This document shows positions 10,596-19,412 of a stretch of 64,000 nt of DNA, piece after piece. This stretch comes from Massilia brevitalea. Its GTDB lineage: Bacteria; Pseudomonadota; Gammaproteobacteria; Burkholderiales; Burkholderiaceae_D. Made by a program: the position numbers and the translations under genes. Position 1 is the first letter of the stretch. Every line of letters starts with the position of its first letter. The notes under the pieces were generated by a model. It worked only from the letters and a program-made list of their open reading frames with translations, was not told the origin of the DNA and ran no database searches. The stretch is from positions 71,390-135,389 of the forward strand of contig NZ_JAULSI010000006.1 of the NCBI RefSeq assembly GCF_030711405.1. The letters are read 5' to 3'.

Positions 10596-11372
10596 TCAGG
10601 CGCAGCGCGTCGGGGAACCGCGGCGCGCACTGTGCTGCCGGCGTTGCCCAGTCCCGGCCAGCCCGATGCCGGACGTCCTGATGCCGGACATCCCGATGCC
10701 GAGCAGGCCCAGGCCCGCCGCCAGCATCGCCGCCTGGGCCGGTTCCGGGATCGGCGACACGGCGTAGATCTCGAGCGCATCGATGCGCAAGAACTGGCCG
10801 CCGACGCTGCCGTCGACGATGCTCCGCCCTTCCCCGTCCGGATTGCCGTAGCTCAGGCGCCAGGAAAAGGCGGTATCGAGCCTGTCGTTGACGAACAGAT
10901 CGGCCCCGGCGCCGAAGGTCGGTCCCTGGTCGGGCGCATTGAAGGTCTGGAACGACCCCTGGCTGGGCAGCTCGAAGCTGGTAGGAATCTGGCGGTAGAC
11001 GGCCGGCTCGGTGAGGTTGAAGATGAAGGCGGTGCGCTGGAAGTCGCGCGGGGTGAGGTTCCAGCCGCCGTCGAATTCCCAGCTCTGCGGGTTGTAGCCG
11101 CCGACCAGCCAGCTGTTGTCTTGCGGATCGCTCACGCGCAGCAGCGTGAAGGTGTCGCCGCGGCCGTCGGCGGCGGCGTGGAAGTCCAGCGCATCGTCGC
11201 CGGGCTGGCGCGTGTAGAGATTGGCAAAGACCTGGTCGCCGGCGCCGAGCCAGCGTTCGAGCTGGCCTTCGAGCAGCGGATCGAGCGGCGGCGCGCCGGT
11301 CTGCGCGGCTGCCTGCGGCGCCGCCGAGGACAAGGCCAGCGCGAGCGCGCCGGCGGCAAATAGCGTCTTCAT
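10596..11372 (-). CDS. PEP-CTERM-anchored TLDc domain protein
   Basis: A 258-residue exported protein with a signal peptide (MKTLFAAGALALALSSAAP onward). The central region has TLDc-like motifs: a GGYNPQSW segment followed by FIFNLTEP. A C-terminal IPEP motif starts the sorting signal. The hydrophobic segment after it is unusual: it contains five-residue repeats GMSGI-RTSGI-GLAGT and ends in a long basic tail with a Cys, instead of stopping shortly after the first arginines. Eukaryotic TLDc domains act in oxidative stress protection and V-ATPase binding; the bacterial role is unknown. The start at 11372 is chosen at the signal peptide; the frame above it translates the upstream repeats. Confidence 0.8.
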   Translation of the reverse strand: MKTLFAAGALALALSSAAPQAAAQTGAPPLDPLLEGQLERWLGAGDQVFANLYTRQPGDDALDFHAAADGRGDTFTLLRVSDPQDNSWLVGGYNPQSWEFDGGWNLTPRDFQRTAFIFNLTEPAVYRQIPTSFELPSQGSFQTFNAPDQGPTFGAGADLFVNDRLDTAFSWRLSYGNPDGEGRSIVDGSVGGQFLRIDALEIYAVSPIPEPAQAAMLAAGLGLLGIGMSGIRTSGIGLAGTGQRRQHSARRGSPTRCA

Positions 11373-11462
11373 GATCACTCCCGAGAGGATGCACTGACCG
11401 GGGCATTGTATGCCTGGCCGTGGGAGGGTCTCACACTGTTGACTTGGGGATGTTGTGCGAGT

Positions 11463-11618
11463 GTAGGGTGGGTTCTCGAACCCACCACGAGGATGCCGAC
11501 AGACCACCGGCCTCGGCAGTTGCCGACAGACCACCGGCCTCGGCAGTTGCCGACAGACCACCGGCTCGGGCAGGCGGTGCGCATGCGCCGTTGTGGTGGG
11601 TTCGAGAACCCACCCTAC
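11463..11618. repeat. Composite repeat: 26 bp inverted repeats around a 27 bp tandem repeat
   Basis: The arms at 11463-11488 and 11593-11618 are perfect reverse complements of 26 bp. Each arm is itself a small palindrome of the form GTAGGGTGGGTTC...GAACCCACC. Between them is a 27 bp unit starting GCCGACAGACCACCGG, present twice in full (11495-11521, 11522-11548) and once partly (from 11549). The arms resemble REP-like elements. Together with the adjacent terminator this accounts for most of the 306 bp between the TLDc and manC genes. Confidence 0.85.
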
Positions 11619-11632
11619 GGACCCGGCCCAAT

Positions 11633-11658
11633 AAAAAAAACGGGCCTCGCGGCCCGTT
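11633..11658 (-). terminator. Rho-independent terminator downstream of manC
   Basis: AACGGGCC-TCGC-GGCCCGTT forms an 8 bp stem with a tetraloop. On the minus strand it is followed by a run of eight T. It lies 20 bp after the manC stop and probably ends the exopolysaccharide transcript. Confidence 0.88.
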
Positions 11659-11678
11659 CCTGTATCAGCAAGACGCGC

Positions 11679-13097
11679 TTACGAACGCTTGTAGATATCC
11701 TCGAAGCGGACGATGTCGTCCTCGCCAAGGTAGCTGCCCGACTGCACTTCGATGATGTGCAGCGGCAGCTTGCCCGGGTTTTCCAGGCGGTGGTTCATGC
11801 CGATCGGGATGTAGGTCGATTCGTTTTCCGACAGCAGGCTGACCTTGTCGCCGCAGGTGACGCGCGCGGTGCCCGAGACGACCACCCAGTGCTCGGCACG
11901 GTGGTGGTGCATCTGCAGCGACAGCTTTTCGCCCGGCTTGACGGTGATGCGCTTGACCTGGAAACGGTCGCCGGAATCGATGCCCTCGTAGTGGCCCCAT
12001 GGGCGGTACACGCGGGTGTGGTGCAGGTGCTCGGTGCGCTCTTTCGACTTCAGGTGCTCGACCACCTGCTTGACGCGCTGGACCTGGTCCTTGTGCGCGA
12101 CCAGCACCGCATCTTCGGTCTCGACGACAACGATGTCTTCGACGCCGACCACGGCCACGATGCGGCTTTCGGCGCGCACCAGGGAATTCTTCACGCCGTC
12201 CAGGTAGACGTCGCCGCGCTGGGCATTGCCGTTTTCGTCGTGCGGCTGCACTTCCCACAGGGCCGACCAGGAACCGACGTCGCTCCAGCCGATGTCGGCC
12301 GGCACCACCACTGCGTCCTGGGTATGTTCCATGACGGCGTAGTCGATCGAATCCGACGGGCAAGCCGTGAAGGCGGCGTCGTCGAGGCGGCAGAAATCGA
12401 GGTCGCGGTAACCGTTGTTCACTGCCTTGTCGGCAGCGTCGGCGATTTCCGGAGCGAATTTCGCCAGCTCGGACAGATAGCGCTCGGCGGCGAACATGAA
12501 CATGCCGCTGTTCCAGTAGTAGCCGCCGTCGGCCACGAAGGCCTGGGCCGTGGCCAGGTCCGGCTTCTCGACGAAGCGTTCGACCGCGTAGCAGTCGGCG
12601 CAGTTGGCCAGCGCCGCGCCGCGGCGGATGTAGCCGTAGCCGGTTTCAGGCGACTTCGGCACGATGCCGAAGGTGGCCAGGCCGCCGCCCTGCACCATGG
12701 TGGCGGCGCGCAGCACCGCTTCCTTGAAGGCTTCGCGGTCGGTGATCACGTGGTCGGCCGGCAGCACCAGCATGACCGCTTCCGGATCGACGGATTTCAG
12801 GAAATGCGCTGCGGCGGCGACGGCCGGCGCGGTGTTGCGGCCAACCGGCTCGAGCAGGATCCCCAGCGGCGTAATGCCCGCCGCGCGCAGCTGTTCGGCC
12901 ACCATGAAGCGGTGGTCGTTGCCACACACGACAAGCGGCGCCATCAGACCAGGCAAGCCGGCAACGCGCAACGCGGTTTCCTGCAGCATGGTCTTGTCCG
13001 CAACCAACGGCAACAGCTGCTTGGGCAGCACGGCGCGCGACAGGGGCCACAGCCGGGTACCGGCGCCGCCGGAGAGGATCACTGGGTAAATCTTCAT
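11679..13097 (-). CDS. manC: Mannose-1-phosphate guanylyltransferase / mannose-6-phosphate isomerase
   Basis: A 472-residue type II bifunctional enzyme that makes GDP-mannose and interconverts mannose-6-P and fructose-6-P. The N-terminal nucleotidyltransferase shows [14 protein letters not shown] near residue 10 and the FVEKPD motif. The C-terminal cupin phosphomannose isomerase domain (about 340-470) shows the PWGHYE and [10 protein letters not shown] metal-site motifs. Its ATG overlaps the preceding stop as ATGA. It supplies GDP-mannose for the polysaccharide and for the GDP-fucose branch (fcl at 37.2 kb). It is the last gene of the locus. Confidence 0.95.
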   Translation of the reverse strand: MKIYPVILSGGAGTRLWPLSRAVLPKQLLPLVADKTMLQETALRVAGLPGLMAPLVVCGNDHRFMVAEQLRAAGITPLGILLEPVGRNTAPAVAAAAHFLKSVDPEAVMLVLPADHVITDREAFKEAVLRAATMVQGGGLATFGIVPKSPETGYGYIRRGAALANCADCYAVERFVEKPDLATAQAFVADGGYYWNSGMFMFAAERYLSELAKFAPEIADAADKAVNNGYRDLDFCRLDDAAFTACPSDSIDYAVMEHTQDAVVVPADIGWSDVGSWSALWEVQPHDENGNAQRGDVYLDGVKNSLVRAESRIVAVVGVEDIVVVETEDAVLVAHKDQVQRVKQVVEHLKSKERTEHLHHTRVYRPWGHYEGIDSGDRFQVKRITVKPGEKLSLQMHHHRAEHWVVVSGTARVTCGDKVSLLSENESTYIPIGMNHRLENPGKLPLHIIEVQSGSYLGEDDIVRFEDIYKRS

Positions 13098-14263
13098 GCG
13101 TTCGCTTTCTCTAGGTTATTACTTTTCTGACTCGCGATTTCCTTGCGGCTACTGCGCCGGCGGTCACGCGCATTCAGCCATTCATCGGAACCATACTCCG
13201 ACGCGTGCTTCATTTCTCCGGCACGGTCGACACTATATTCTTTAAAGACTATCATTTCATGCAACGTTACATCATGCAACACGCGAGTATATTCAAACAA
13301 CACACTTCGCACAATCTCCGCGCCTTCGCAGATGTGGCTGCCATGTCCGATCCAGGTCGGGCCGACGATATGCGCGCCCGCTTCGATGCGCACGCCCGAG
13401 CCGATGTACACCGGCCCTTCGATTTTCGTGCCGCCGCTCCAGTCGATGCTGGTGTTCAAACCGGTCCAGATGCCCGGCTCGATCTGGATGCCCGGCACGT
13501 CCATGTGGTTGACTTCGCCGGTCAGCACCGTTTGCAGCACTTCCCAGTAATCGCTCATGGTACCGATGTCGAGCCAGTTGAACGGGCGCGTCTGGGCATA
13601 GAACGGCAGGCCGCGCTCGGCCAGCAGCGGGAACAGCTCGGAACCGATGTCGAACGGCACGCCGGCCGGGATCAGGTCGATCACTTCCGGCTCGAAGATG
13701 TAGATGCCGGTGCTGATGTAGTTCGACAGCGCTTCTTCCTGGCTCGGCTTTTCCTGGAACTGCTTGATGCGCCCTTCTTCGTCGGTGACGACCACGCCGT
13801 ACGACGAGACCTTGTCCCACGGGACTTCCTTGGTGATGACCGAGGCCATCGCGCCCTTGCGGCGGTGTTCCAGCAGGGCCGCCTTCAAATCGAGGTCGAT
13901 CAGGGCGTCGCCGCACAGCACGATGGTGGTGTCGTCGAAAAAGCCGCCGAATTCCTGGATCTTCTTCATGCCGCCGGCCGAGCCGATCGGCTCCGGCACG
14001 ACCGTGCCGTCGTCGGTCATGTAGCCTTCGAAGGAATAGCCGATCTGCACGCCGAACTGCTCGCCTTCGCCGAAATACTCTTCGATCTTTTCGTGCAGCC
14101 AGCTGACGTTGACCATGATCTCCGTGATGCCGTGCTTCTTCAGGTGCTCGACCAGGTAAGCCATGACGGGTTTACCGAGCAGCGGAATCATCGGTTTCGG
14201 AAGATCGTAGGTGAGCGGGCGCACGCGGGTGCCCTTGCCTGCCGCGAGAATCATTGCTTTCAT
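13094..14263 (-). CDS. Sugar-1-phosphate nucleotidyltransferase (ManC/GlmU-like, left-handed beta-helix)
   Basis: A 389-residue nucleotidyltransferase. The N-terminal Rossmann-like domain has [13 protein letters not shown] (7-19) and the LPKPM signature; from about residue 265 there are hexapeptide-type repeats ([19 protein letters not shown] and following) of a left-handed beta-helix. Such proteins are often annotated as mannose-1-phosphate guanylyltransferase but can be UTP- or CTP-specific, so the substrate is open. The C-terminal tail (about 355-389) is charged and probably disordered. A stretch near 13225-13315 has much lower GC and rare codons compared with the rest of the gene. It ends in ATGA overlap with manC. 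Confidence 0.85.
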   Translation of the reverse strand: MKAMILAAGKGTRVRPLTYDLPKPMIPLLGKPVMAYLVEHLKKHGITEIMVNVSWLHEKIEEYFGEGEQFGVQIGYSFEGYMTDDGTVVPEPIGSAGGMKKIQEFGGFFDDTTIVLCGDALIDLDLKAALLEHRRKGAMASVITKEVPWDKVSSYGVVVTDEEGRIKQFQEKPSQEEALSNYISTGIYIFEPEVIDLIPAGVPFDIGSELFPLLAERGLPFYAQTRPFNWLDIGTMSDYWEVLQTVLTGEVNHMDVPGIQIEPGIWTGLNTSIDWSGGTKIEGPVYIGSGVRIEAGAHIVGPTWIGHGSHICEGAEIVRSVLFEYTRVLHDVTLHEMIVFKEYSVDRAGEMKHASEYGSDEWLNARDRRRSSRKEIASQKSNNLEKANA

Positions 14264-14384
14264 TGGAGCGTCCTCATTCTGTTAGGTTTTGCGCTGCCGG
14301 GCTGTCAAACTTTGTATGAATTCTTGTGCTGTTTTGTCGCCCGGCGTGCATGGTTTTCCGTGGGTACAAGCTTGCCCGGCAGGC

Positions 14385-15389
14385 TCAAGCCTTGCCGTTG
14401 GCGGTCTGGTAGTGCCAGGTGTCGGCGCACATCTGCGCCACGTCGCGCGTGGCCTCCCAGCCGAGTTCGTCGCGTGCGCGCGCCGGGTCGGCGTAGCACT
14501 TGGCGATGTCGCCCGGACGGCGGTCGACGATCTGGTAGGGAATCGGACGGCCGCAGGCCTTTTCGAACGCGGCGACCATTTCCAGTACGCTGTTGCCGCG
14601 GCCAGTGCCGAGGTTGTACGTCAGCAGGCCCGGCGCCTTGGCCAGCTTTTCCAGGGTCTTCACGTGGCCGATCGACAAATCCACGACGTGGATGTAGTCG
14701 CGCATGCCGGTGCCGTCCGGGGTCGGGTAGTCGCCGCCGTAGACCGACAGCTTTTCGCGCTGGCCAGTCGCCACCTGGGCGATGTAGGGCACCAGGTTGT
14801 TCGGAATGCCGGATGGCTCTTCGCCGATCAGGCCGCTTTCGTGGGCGCCGACCGGGTTGAAGTAGCGCAGCAGCGCGATATGCCAGTCCGGCTCGGCCTT
14901 GATCAGGTCGCGCAGGATGTCTTCGATCATCAGCTTGCTGCGGCCATAGGGATTGGTGGCCGAGAGCGGGAAGTCTTCCAGGATCGGCACCGAGGCCGGG
15001 TCGCCGTAGACGGTCGCCGAGCTGGAAAACACCAGGGTCTTGACGCCGAACTTGGCCATGGTTTCGAACAGCACCACGCTGCCCGAGACATTGTTGTCGT
15101 AGTAGCGCAGCGGCTGCGCCACCGATTCGCCGACGGCCTTCAGACCGGCGAAGTGGACCACGGCGTCGACCTTGTGGGCGGCAAACACCGCTTCCATGGC
15201 CGCGCGGTCGCGGATGTCGGCTTCGACCCGTTCGAACGGTTTGCCGGTGATCTTTTGCACACGCTCTTGCACCGAGCGCTGGGCATTCGAGAGATTGTCG
15301 ACCACGACCACGTCGTACCCGGCATGTTGCAACTCGACGACGGTGTGGGAACCGATGTAGCCCACGCCGCCCGTAACCAGAATCTTCAT
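14385..15389 (-). CDS. galE: UDP-glucose 4-epimerase
   Basis: A 334-residue extended short-chain dehydrogenase. It has the NAD-binding GGVGYIGSH (residues 7-15) and the catalytic Ser (SSSATVYG, 122-129) with Tyr148 and Lys152 in YGRSK. Length and motifs are those of GalE, which interconverts UDP-glucose and UDP-galactose (possibly also the N-acetyl forms). ATG at 15389 is preferred over a GTG nine bases upstream because it begins exactly at the Rossmann strand and has GAGAG at suitable distance. It supplies precursors for the polysaccharide locus. Confidence 0.94.
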   Translation of the reverse strand: MKILVTGGVGYIGSHTVVELQHAGYDVVVVDNLSNAQRSVQERVQKITGKPFERVEADIRDRAAMEAVFAAHKVDAVVHFAGLKAVGESVAQPLRYYDNNVSGSVVLFETMAKFGVKTLVFSSSATVYGDPASVPILEDFPLSATNPYGRSKLMIEDILRDLIKAEPDWHIALLRYFNPVGAHESGLIGEEPSGIPNNLVPYIAQVATGQREKLSVYGGDYPTPDGTGMRDYIHVVDLSIGHVKTLEKLAKAPGLLTYNLGTGRGNSVLEMVAAFEKACGRPIPYQIVDRRPGDIAKCYADPARARDELGWEATRDVAQMCADTWHYQTANGKA

Positions 15390-15553
15390 TGTCGTCACTC
15401 TCTGTGTTTGTACTGTTGATGCGATTGATACGCGCCTGTTTCGGCGCTCCAGGACAGCGTCATGCCATCCCCCCTTGTTCTTTCGGCAGCGGCTTTCTGT
15501 GGCCGCCTTCCCCTATTCTTCACTTTCCCTTACGGGCAAACATCACACTTCCA

Positions 15554-16297
15554 TCACACCTTGCGGCCGGCTGCTTCCTTGATGAACAGCCAGACAAACG
15601 CCATGTCGTCGATAAAGTAACGGCGGAACATGCGGCGCGGCTCCTGCAGGAAGCGGTAGAACCATTCCAGGCCGGCGCGCTGCATCCAGCGCGGCGCACG
15701 GCGCACGAGGCCAATCGCCACGTCGAAGGTCCCGCCCACGCCCATGGCGAACGGGATCTTCATCTCGCCTTGCCAGCGGCCGAGAAATTGTTCTTTCTTG
15801 GGCGAGCTGATTGCCACGAACAGCAGGTCGGCGCCGCTGGCGCGCACCTGTTCGGCCACCTGCACTTCCTCTTCATTCGTCCAGTAACCGTTGCGCCAGC
15901 CGGCGATCATCAGGTCGGGATAGCGGCGGCGATAGGTGTCGGCCACCGCGGACACGACTTCCTCGCGCGCACCGAGCAGGAACACGCGCCAATTCTTTTC
16001 GCCGGCGCGCCGCATCAGCGCCTCGAACAAATCGATGCCGGCCACCCGCTCCTTCAGCGGTTTGCCCAGCAGGCGCGAGGCCCACACCACCGGCATGCCG
16101 TCGGCATTCACCAGCGCGCAGTCGTTGACGATGCGGCGCAGGTCCGGATCGCGGCTGGCTTTCACCAGCTTGTCGACATTCACCACCACGTGCTGATGGG
16201 GCTGGCCGGAGCGGATGAATTCCTCGATACGCACGAGGGTTTCCTCCATCGACAGATTGTCGATCCTGCAGCCCATCATGGTGATGGCGGGTGTCAT
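15554..16297 (-). CDS. WecG/TagA/CpsF family glycosyltransferase
   Basis: A 247-residue GT26 family enzyme. The family motifs are clear: VVVNVDKLV, NADGMPVVWASR (family: hNADG.GhhhA), GxDLFEAL, LGA near residue 114, and LLFVAISSPKKEQ. These enzymes transfer a ManNAc-type residue from a UDP sugar to a lipid-linked acceptor at the cytoplasmic face of the membrane. The neighbouring wecB makes UDP-ManNAc, which fits that substrate. The C-terminus (about 205-247) is the basic, membrane-associating region of the family. It starts 7 bp after the wecB stop. Confidence 0.9.
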   Translation of the reverse strand: MTPAITMMGCRIDNLSMEETLVRIEEFIRSGQPHQHVVVNVDKLVKASRDPDLRRIVNDCALVNADGMPVVWASRLLGKPLKERVAGIDLFEALMRRAGEKNWRVFLLGAREEVVSAVADTYRRRYPDLMIAGWRNGYWTNEEEVQVAEQVRASGADLLFVAISSPKKEQFLGRWQGEMKIPFAMGVGGTFDVAIGLVRRAPRWMQRAGLEWFYRFLQEPRRMFRRYFIDDMAFVWLFIKEAAGRKV

Positions 16298-16304
16298 GCC
16301 AGCC

Positions 16305-17411
16305 TCACCCCAGCGCTTTGGCGAGAATGGCGACGATGCGTTCGGCGGCCTTGCCGTCCCACAGTTCAGGACGGCGGCCCTGCTTGCCTTCGCCGCGCAA
16401 GACCTTGCGCGCTTCCAGCAGGATTTTTTCCGGGTCGGTACCGGCCAGCACGTTCGAGCCCTCGTCGACCGTCACCGGACGCTCGGTGTTTTCGCGGATG
16501 GTTACGCAAGGTACGCCCAGGGCCGTGGTTTCTTCCTGCAGCCCGCCGGAGTCGGTGAGGACCATGGCCGCGTCTTTCCAGAGGTTCAGGAAGGCCATGT
16601 AGGCTTGCGGGCCGGCCAGGGTGATGTTCGGACCGAGGTCGATGCCGAACTTCTCGATGTTCGCGCGGGTACGCGGGTGCACCGGGAAGATCAGCGGCAG
16701 CTCCTGCGCGATTTCCTTGAGGGCGCCGGCGATGCGGGCAAAGGTTTCCGGCTCGTCGACGTTGCTCGGGCGGTGCATGGTGACGACGCCGTAGCGGCCA
16801 CCGTTTTCCTGCGCTGCGGCCTTGAAGGCGGCGGTCTCGAAACCGGAGGTATCGGCGCGCGTGAGTTTGTCGGCCTGGTACAGCACGTTGTCCACCATCA
16901 CGTGGCCGACATAGTGCACTGCCGAGTCCGCCTTGCCTTCGCGGCGCAGGTGCTCGACGGCGGCCGGCTCGGTGGCGAAGAACCAGTCCGAGATGCTGTC
17001 GGTGACGAGGCGGTTGATTTCTTCCGGCATCGACATGTCGCCGCTGCGCAGGCCGGCCTCGACGTGGGCCACCGGGATGTTCAGTTTCTTGGCGACGATC
17101 GAGCAGGCCAGCGTGGAATTCACGTCGCCGACCACCAGCACGGCGGCCGGACGCTCGTTCATGCAGAGCTCCTCGAAGCCGACCATGATTTTCGCCGTCT
17201 GCTGGGCGTGGCTGCCGCCGCCGGCGGCCATGAACACGTCCGGCTGGGGAATGCCGAGTTCCTCGAAGAAGACGTCGTTCATCTCGCGGTCGTAGTGCTG
17301 GCCGGTGTGGATGATCTTGAACGCCAGCTTGTCCTGCGCCTGCAATGCGCGCACGATCGGCGCGATTTTCATGAAATTGGGACGTGCGCCTGCAACCAGA
17401 TAGATAAGCAT
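16305..17411 (-). CDS. wecB: UDP-N-acetylglucosamine 2-epimerase (non-hydrolysing)
   Basis: A 368-residue GT-B fold epimerase that converts UDP-GlcNAc to UDP-ManNAc. Conserved features include GARPNFMKIAP (8-18), TGQHYDREM, HVEAGLRSGD and the C-terminal TDSGGLQEE motif that binds the UDP phosphate. ATG at 17411 has AGGA 11 bases upstream; a start six codons earlier lacks a ribosome site. It is followed directly by the WecG/CpsF-type transferase that would use its product. Confidence 0.95.
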   Translation of the reverse strand: MLIYLVAGARPNFMKIAPIVRALQAQDKLAFKIIHTGQHYDREMNDVFFEELGIPQPDVFMAAGGGSHAQQTAKIMVGFEELCMNERPAAVLVVGDVNSTLACSIVAKKLNIPVAHVEAGLRSGDMSMPEEINRLVTDSISDWFFATEPAAVEHLRREGKADSAVHYVGHVMVDNVLYQADKLTRADTSGFETAAFKAAAQENGGRYGVVTMHRPSNVDEPETFARIAGALKEIAQELPLIFPVHPRTRANIEKFGIDLGPNITLAGPQAYMAFLNLWKDAAMVLTDSGGLQEETTALGVPCVTIRENTERPVTVDEGSNVLAGTDPEKILLEARKVLRGEGKQGRRPELWDGKAAERIVAILAKALG

Positions 17412-17450
17412 GTTTGGACGATCCTGCATTGTAGTAATTATGGAAACTAA

Positions 17451-19412
17451 TTAGAAAAACGTTATTGTAAACCTGCACTCGACCGGAACGGCGGACGATA
17501 CGGTGCTGATGCGCAACACGTCGCACGGCTCCTTCGATTCGTAGCAGCGCGAGTACCAGCCCAGCGGCGGGTTTTCGGCGCCGCGCACCAGTTCCAGCTT
17601 CAGGTCGGCGCCGCTGGCCTGCATTTGCAGGGCGAAGCGCTTGCCGCGCACGTGCAGGCCGGTGCTGGTCAGGCGCACGTTCAGTTCCGGGGCGAAGTGC
17701 CAGAACAGCTCCATCGGATGCGGGCGCTTGCCGGCAACCTCGTCGCGCACCGTCAGCGTCGAGCTGGCGGCGTCGAAACGCACGCTGCGCACGTGGCGCA
17801 CCGGGTCCGCCAGGCGCGCGTAGCCATCGTGCGAGCCGCGGAAATCGAATTCGTGGGGCGAGGTCGGCATGCGCTCGATGCTGGCGCGCGCTTTTCTCAG
17901 CCACAGGAAGCGCCCGCCCGAGACCGACTGGTCGCGGCCGTCGATGCGCACCGTGTTGTGCGCTGAGGTACCGCGGAAATAATCGCGCCATTTCTGGTCT
18001 TGCCAGTACGAATAAGTGCCGGGGTCGACCAGCACTTCCTCGCCCGCCACCGAGAGCGTCATCGACAGGGCGTCGGCGTGGCCGTGGGCGGCGATGCCGA
18101 GGTAGCCGAGCGGCCCGCAGTCGAGCATGCCCTTGATTTCGTCGGGTTCGCCGAAGTGCGAGCCGAACAGGAAGTAGCCGCCGTCGGGGAAGGCCCAGCC
18201 GGTGTCGGGTTCGTGGGCGTCGGCGTCCGGACGGCGCCCGGGCAGCGCGTGCAGCAGCCAGCGCACGCCAGGGTGGCTGTCGGGGGCGGCGCCGAACACG
18301 GTGTCGCCCAGCGCCAGCAGTTGCGCGGCGCGGTCGCTGCCGGCGGCGTCGAGGCGGAACACGATGCCGTCGTCGGCGTCGCCCACCATCGGCACGTGGC
18401 CGCCGACGTCGCGCACCGAGCGCAGGAAGCGCAGCGCACGCTGCAGCACGCCCCAGTAGTTGCGCGAGAACGGCACCCCGGTCGCCTGTCCCACCAGCCC
18501 GGCCACGAACAGGAATTCGGCCGAGAACACGTGGTAGGCAAAGGCCTGCTCCTTGTTCACGCCGTCGAGCGAATACTGCAGGCGCGCCTGCACCTCGAGC
18601 TCGCGCCGGGCCTGCTCCATCCAGGCGCCGGACTCTTTCCAGCAGGGCCAGACCGAGGCGCCGACGAACAGGCCGGTGAGTTCGCCGATCAAATGGTTGT
18701 TGGCCGAGGAATGGCGCGACAGGTTGCGCGCAATCGTGCGGCAATGGGCGTGGATGCTGTCGAGCCAGTCGGCGCGCAGGCGCTGGCCGGATTCGCCGGC
18801 GAACAGGCTGCTCGATTCGCCGCCCACCAGTTGCCACAGCAAGGCCCAGTTGACCAGGCGGATGCCCATTTCGAGCGGGCTGGTCCAGTTGGGGCCGGTC
18901 AGCGGCGGGCACTGGTCGAGCCAGCTGCGCAGCTGCTGTTCGAGCGCGTGCAGCCAGCGCACTTCGCCCGACACGCTCCAGGCTTGCGCCAGGCGCACCA
19001 GGTGCAGGTGGCGGTTCAGTTCCCAGACGTGCTTGATGTCGCCGACCAGTTCCTGCCTGTCGATGGCGATGTCGCCCGAAAACACGGCCGGGCCGGTGAT
19101 GCCGCTGTCCGGGTCGCGGTTCCAGACGGTGGGCACGCCGACGTCGAAGCTGCGGTCGGCGAACAGCACCACGTGGCCGGCGCAGATGCGGTCGGCTTCG
19201 GCCAGCAGGGCATCTATCTGGACCGGGTCGAGCGCCGGGGCGCCGTGGACGTCGAAGCTGCGCGCGCGCGGCAAGGGAGCAGGCGCGGCCCGGTGGGCCG
19301 CTCCCCGGCTCATCCTTGTGCGCGCGGCCTGGCGCACGCGGTAGCCGATCTCGGCCACCGACATGCAGCGCAAACGGTTGACCAGCCAAACCATGCGTAC
19401 TGTTGCGTTCAT
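17451..19412 (-). CDS. Heparinase II/III family protein (polysaccharide lyase-like)
   Basis: A 653-residue protein with an N-terminal alpha/alpha-toroid region (about 90-340, including RNLSRHSSANNHLIGE) and a C-terminal beta-sandwich heparinase II/III domain (about 390-650, including AHGHADALS and FRGTSAHNTVRID). These Asn/His/Tyr positions match the catalytic groups of the family, which cleave uronate-containing chains by beta-elimination. There is no obvious signal peptide; the basic start resembles other capsule-locus members. The ATG overlaps the previous gene's stop as ATGA. It may trim, remodel or epimerise the nascent polysaccharide; the substrate is unknown. Confidence 0.85.
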   Translation of the reverse strand: MNATVRMVWLVNRLRCMSVAEIGYRVRQAARTRMSRGAAHRAAPAPLPRARSFDVHGAPALDPVQIDALLAEADRICAGHVVLFADRSFDVGVPTVWNRDPDSGITGPAVFSGDIAIDRQELVGDIKHVWELNRHLHLVRLAQAWSVSGEVRWLHALEQQLRSWLDQCPPLTGPNWTSPLEMGIRLVNWALLWQLVGGESSSLFAGESGQRLRADWLDSIHAHCRTIARNLSRHSSANNHLIGELTGLFVGASVWPCWKESGAWMEQARRELEVQARLQYSLDGVNKEQAFAYHVFSAEFLFVAGLVGQATGVPFSRNYWGVLQRALRFLRSVRDVGGHVPMVGDADDGIVFRLDAAGSDRAAQLLALGDTVFGAAPDSHPGVRWLLHALPGRRPDADAHEPDTGWAFPDGGYFLFGSHFGEPDEIKGMLDCGPLGYLGIAAHGHADALSMTLSVAGEEVLVDPGTYSYWQDQKWRDYFRGTSAHNTVRIDGRDQSVSGGRFLWLRKARASIERMPTSPHEFDFRGSHDGYARLADPVRHVRSVRFDAASSTLTVRDEVAGKRPHPMELFWHFAPELNVRLTSTGLHVRGKRFALQMQASGADLKLELVRGAENPPLGWYSRCYESKEPCDVLRISTVSSAVPVECRFTITFF

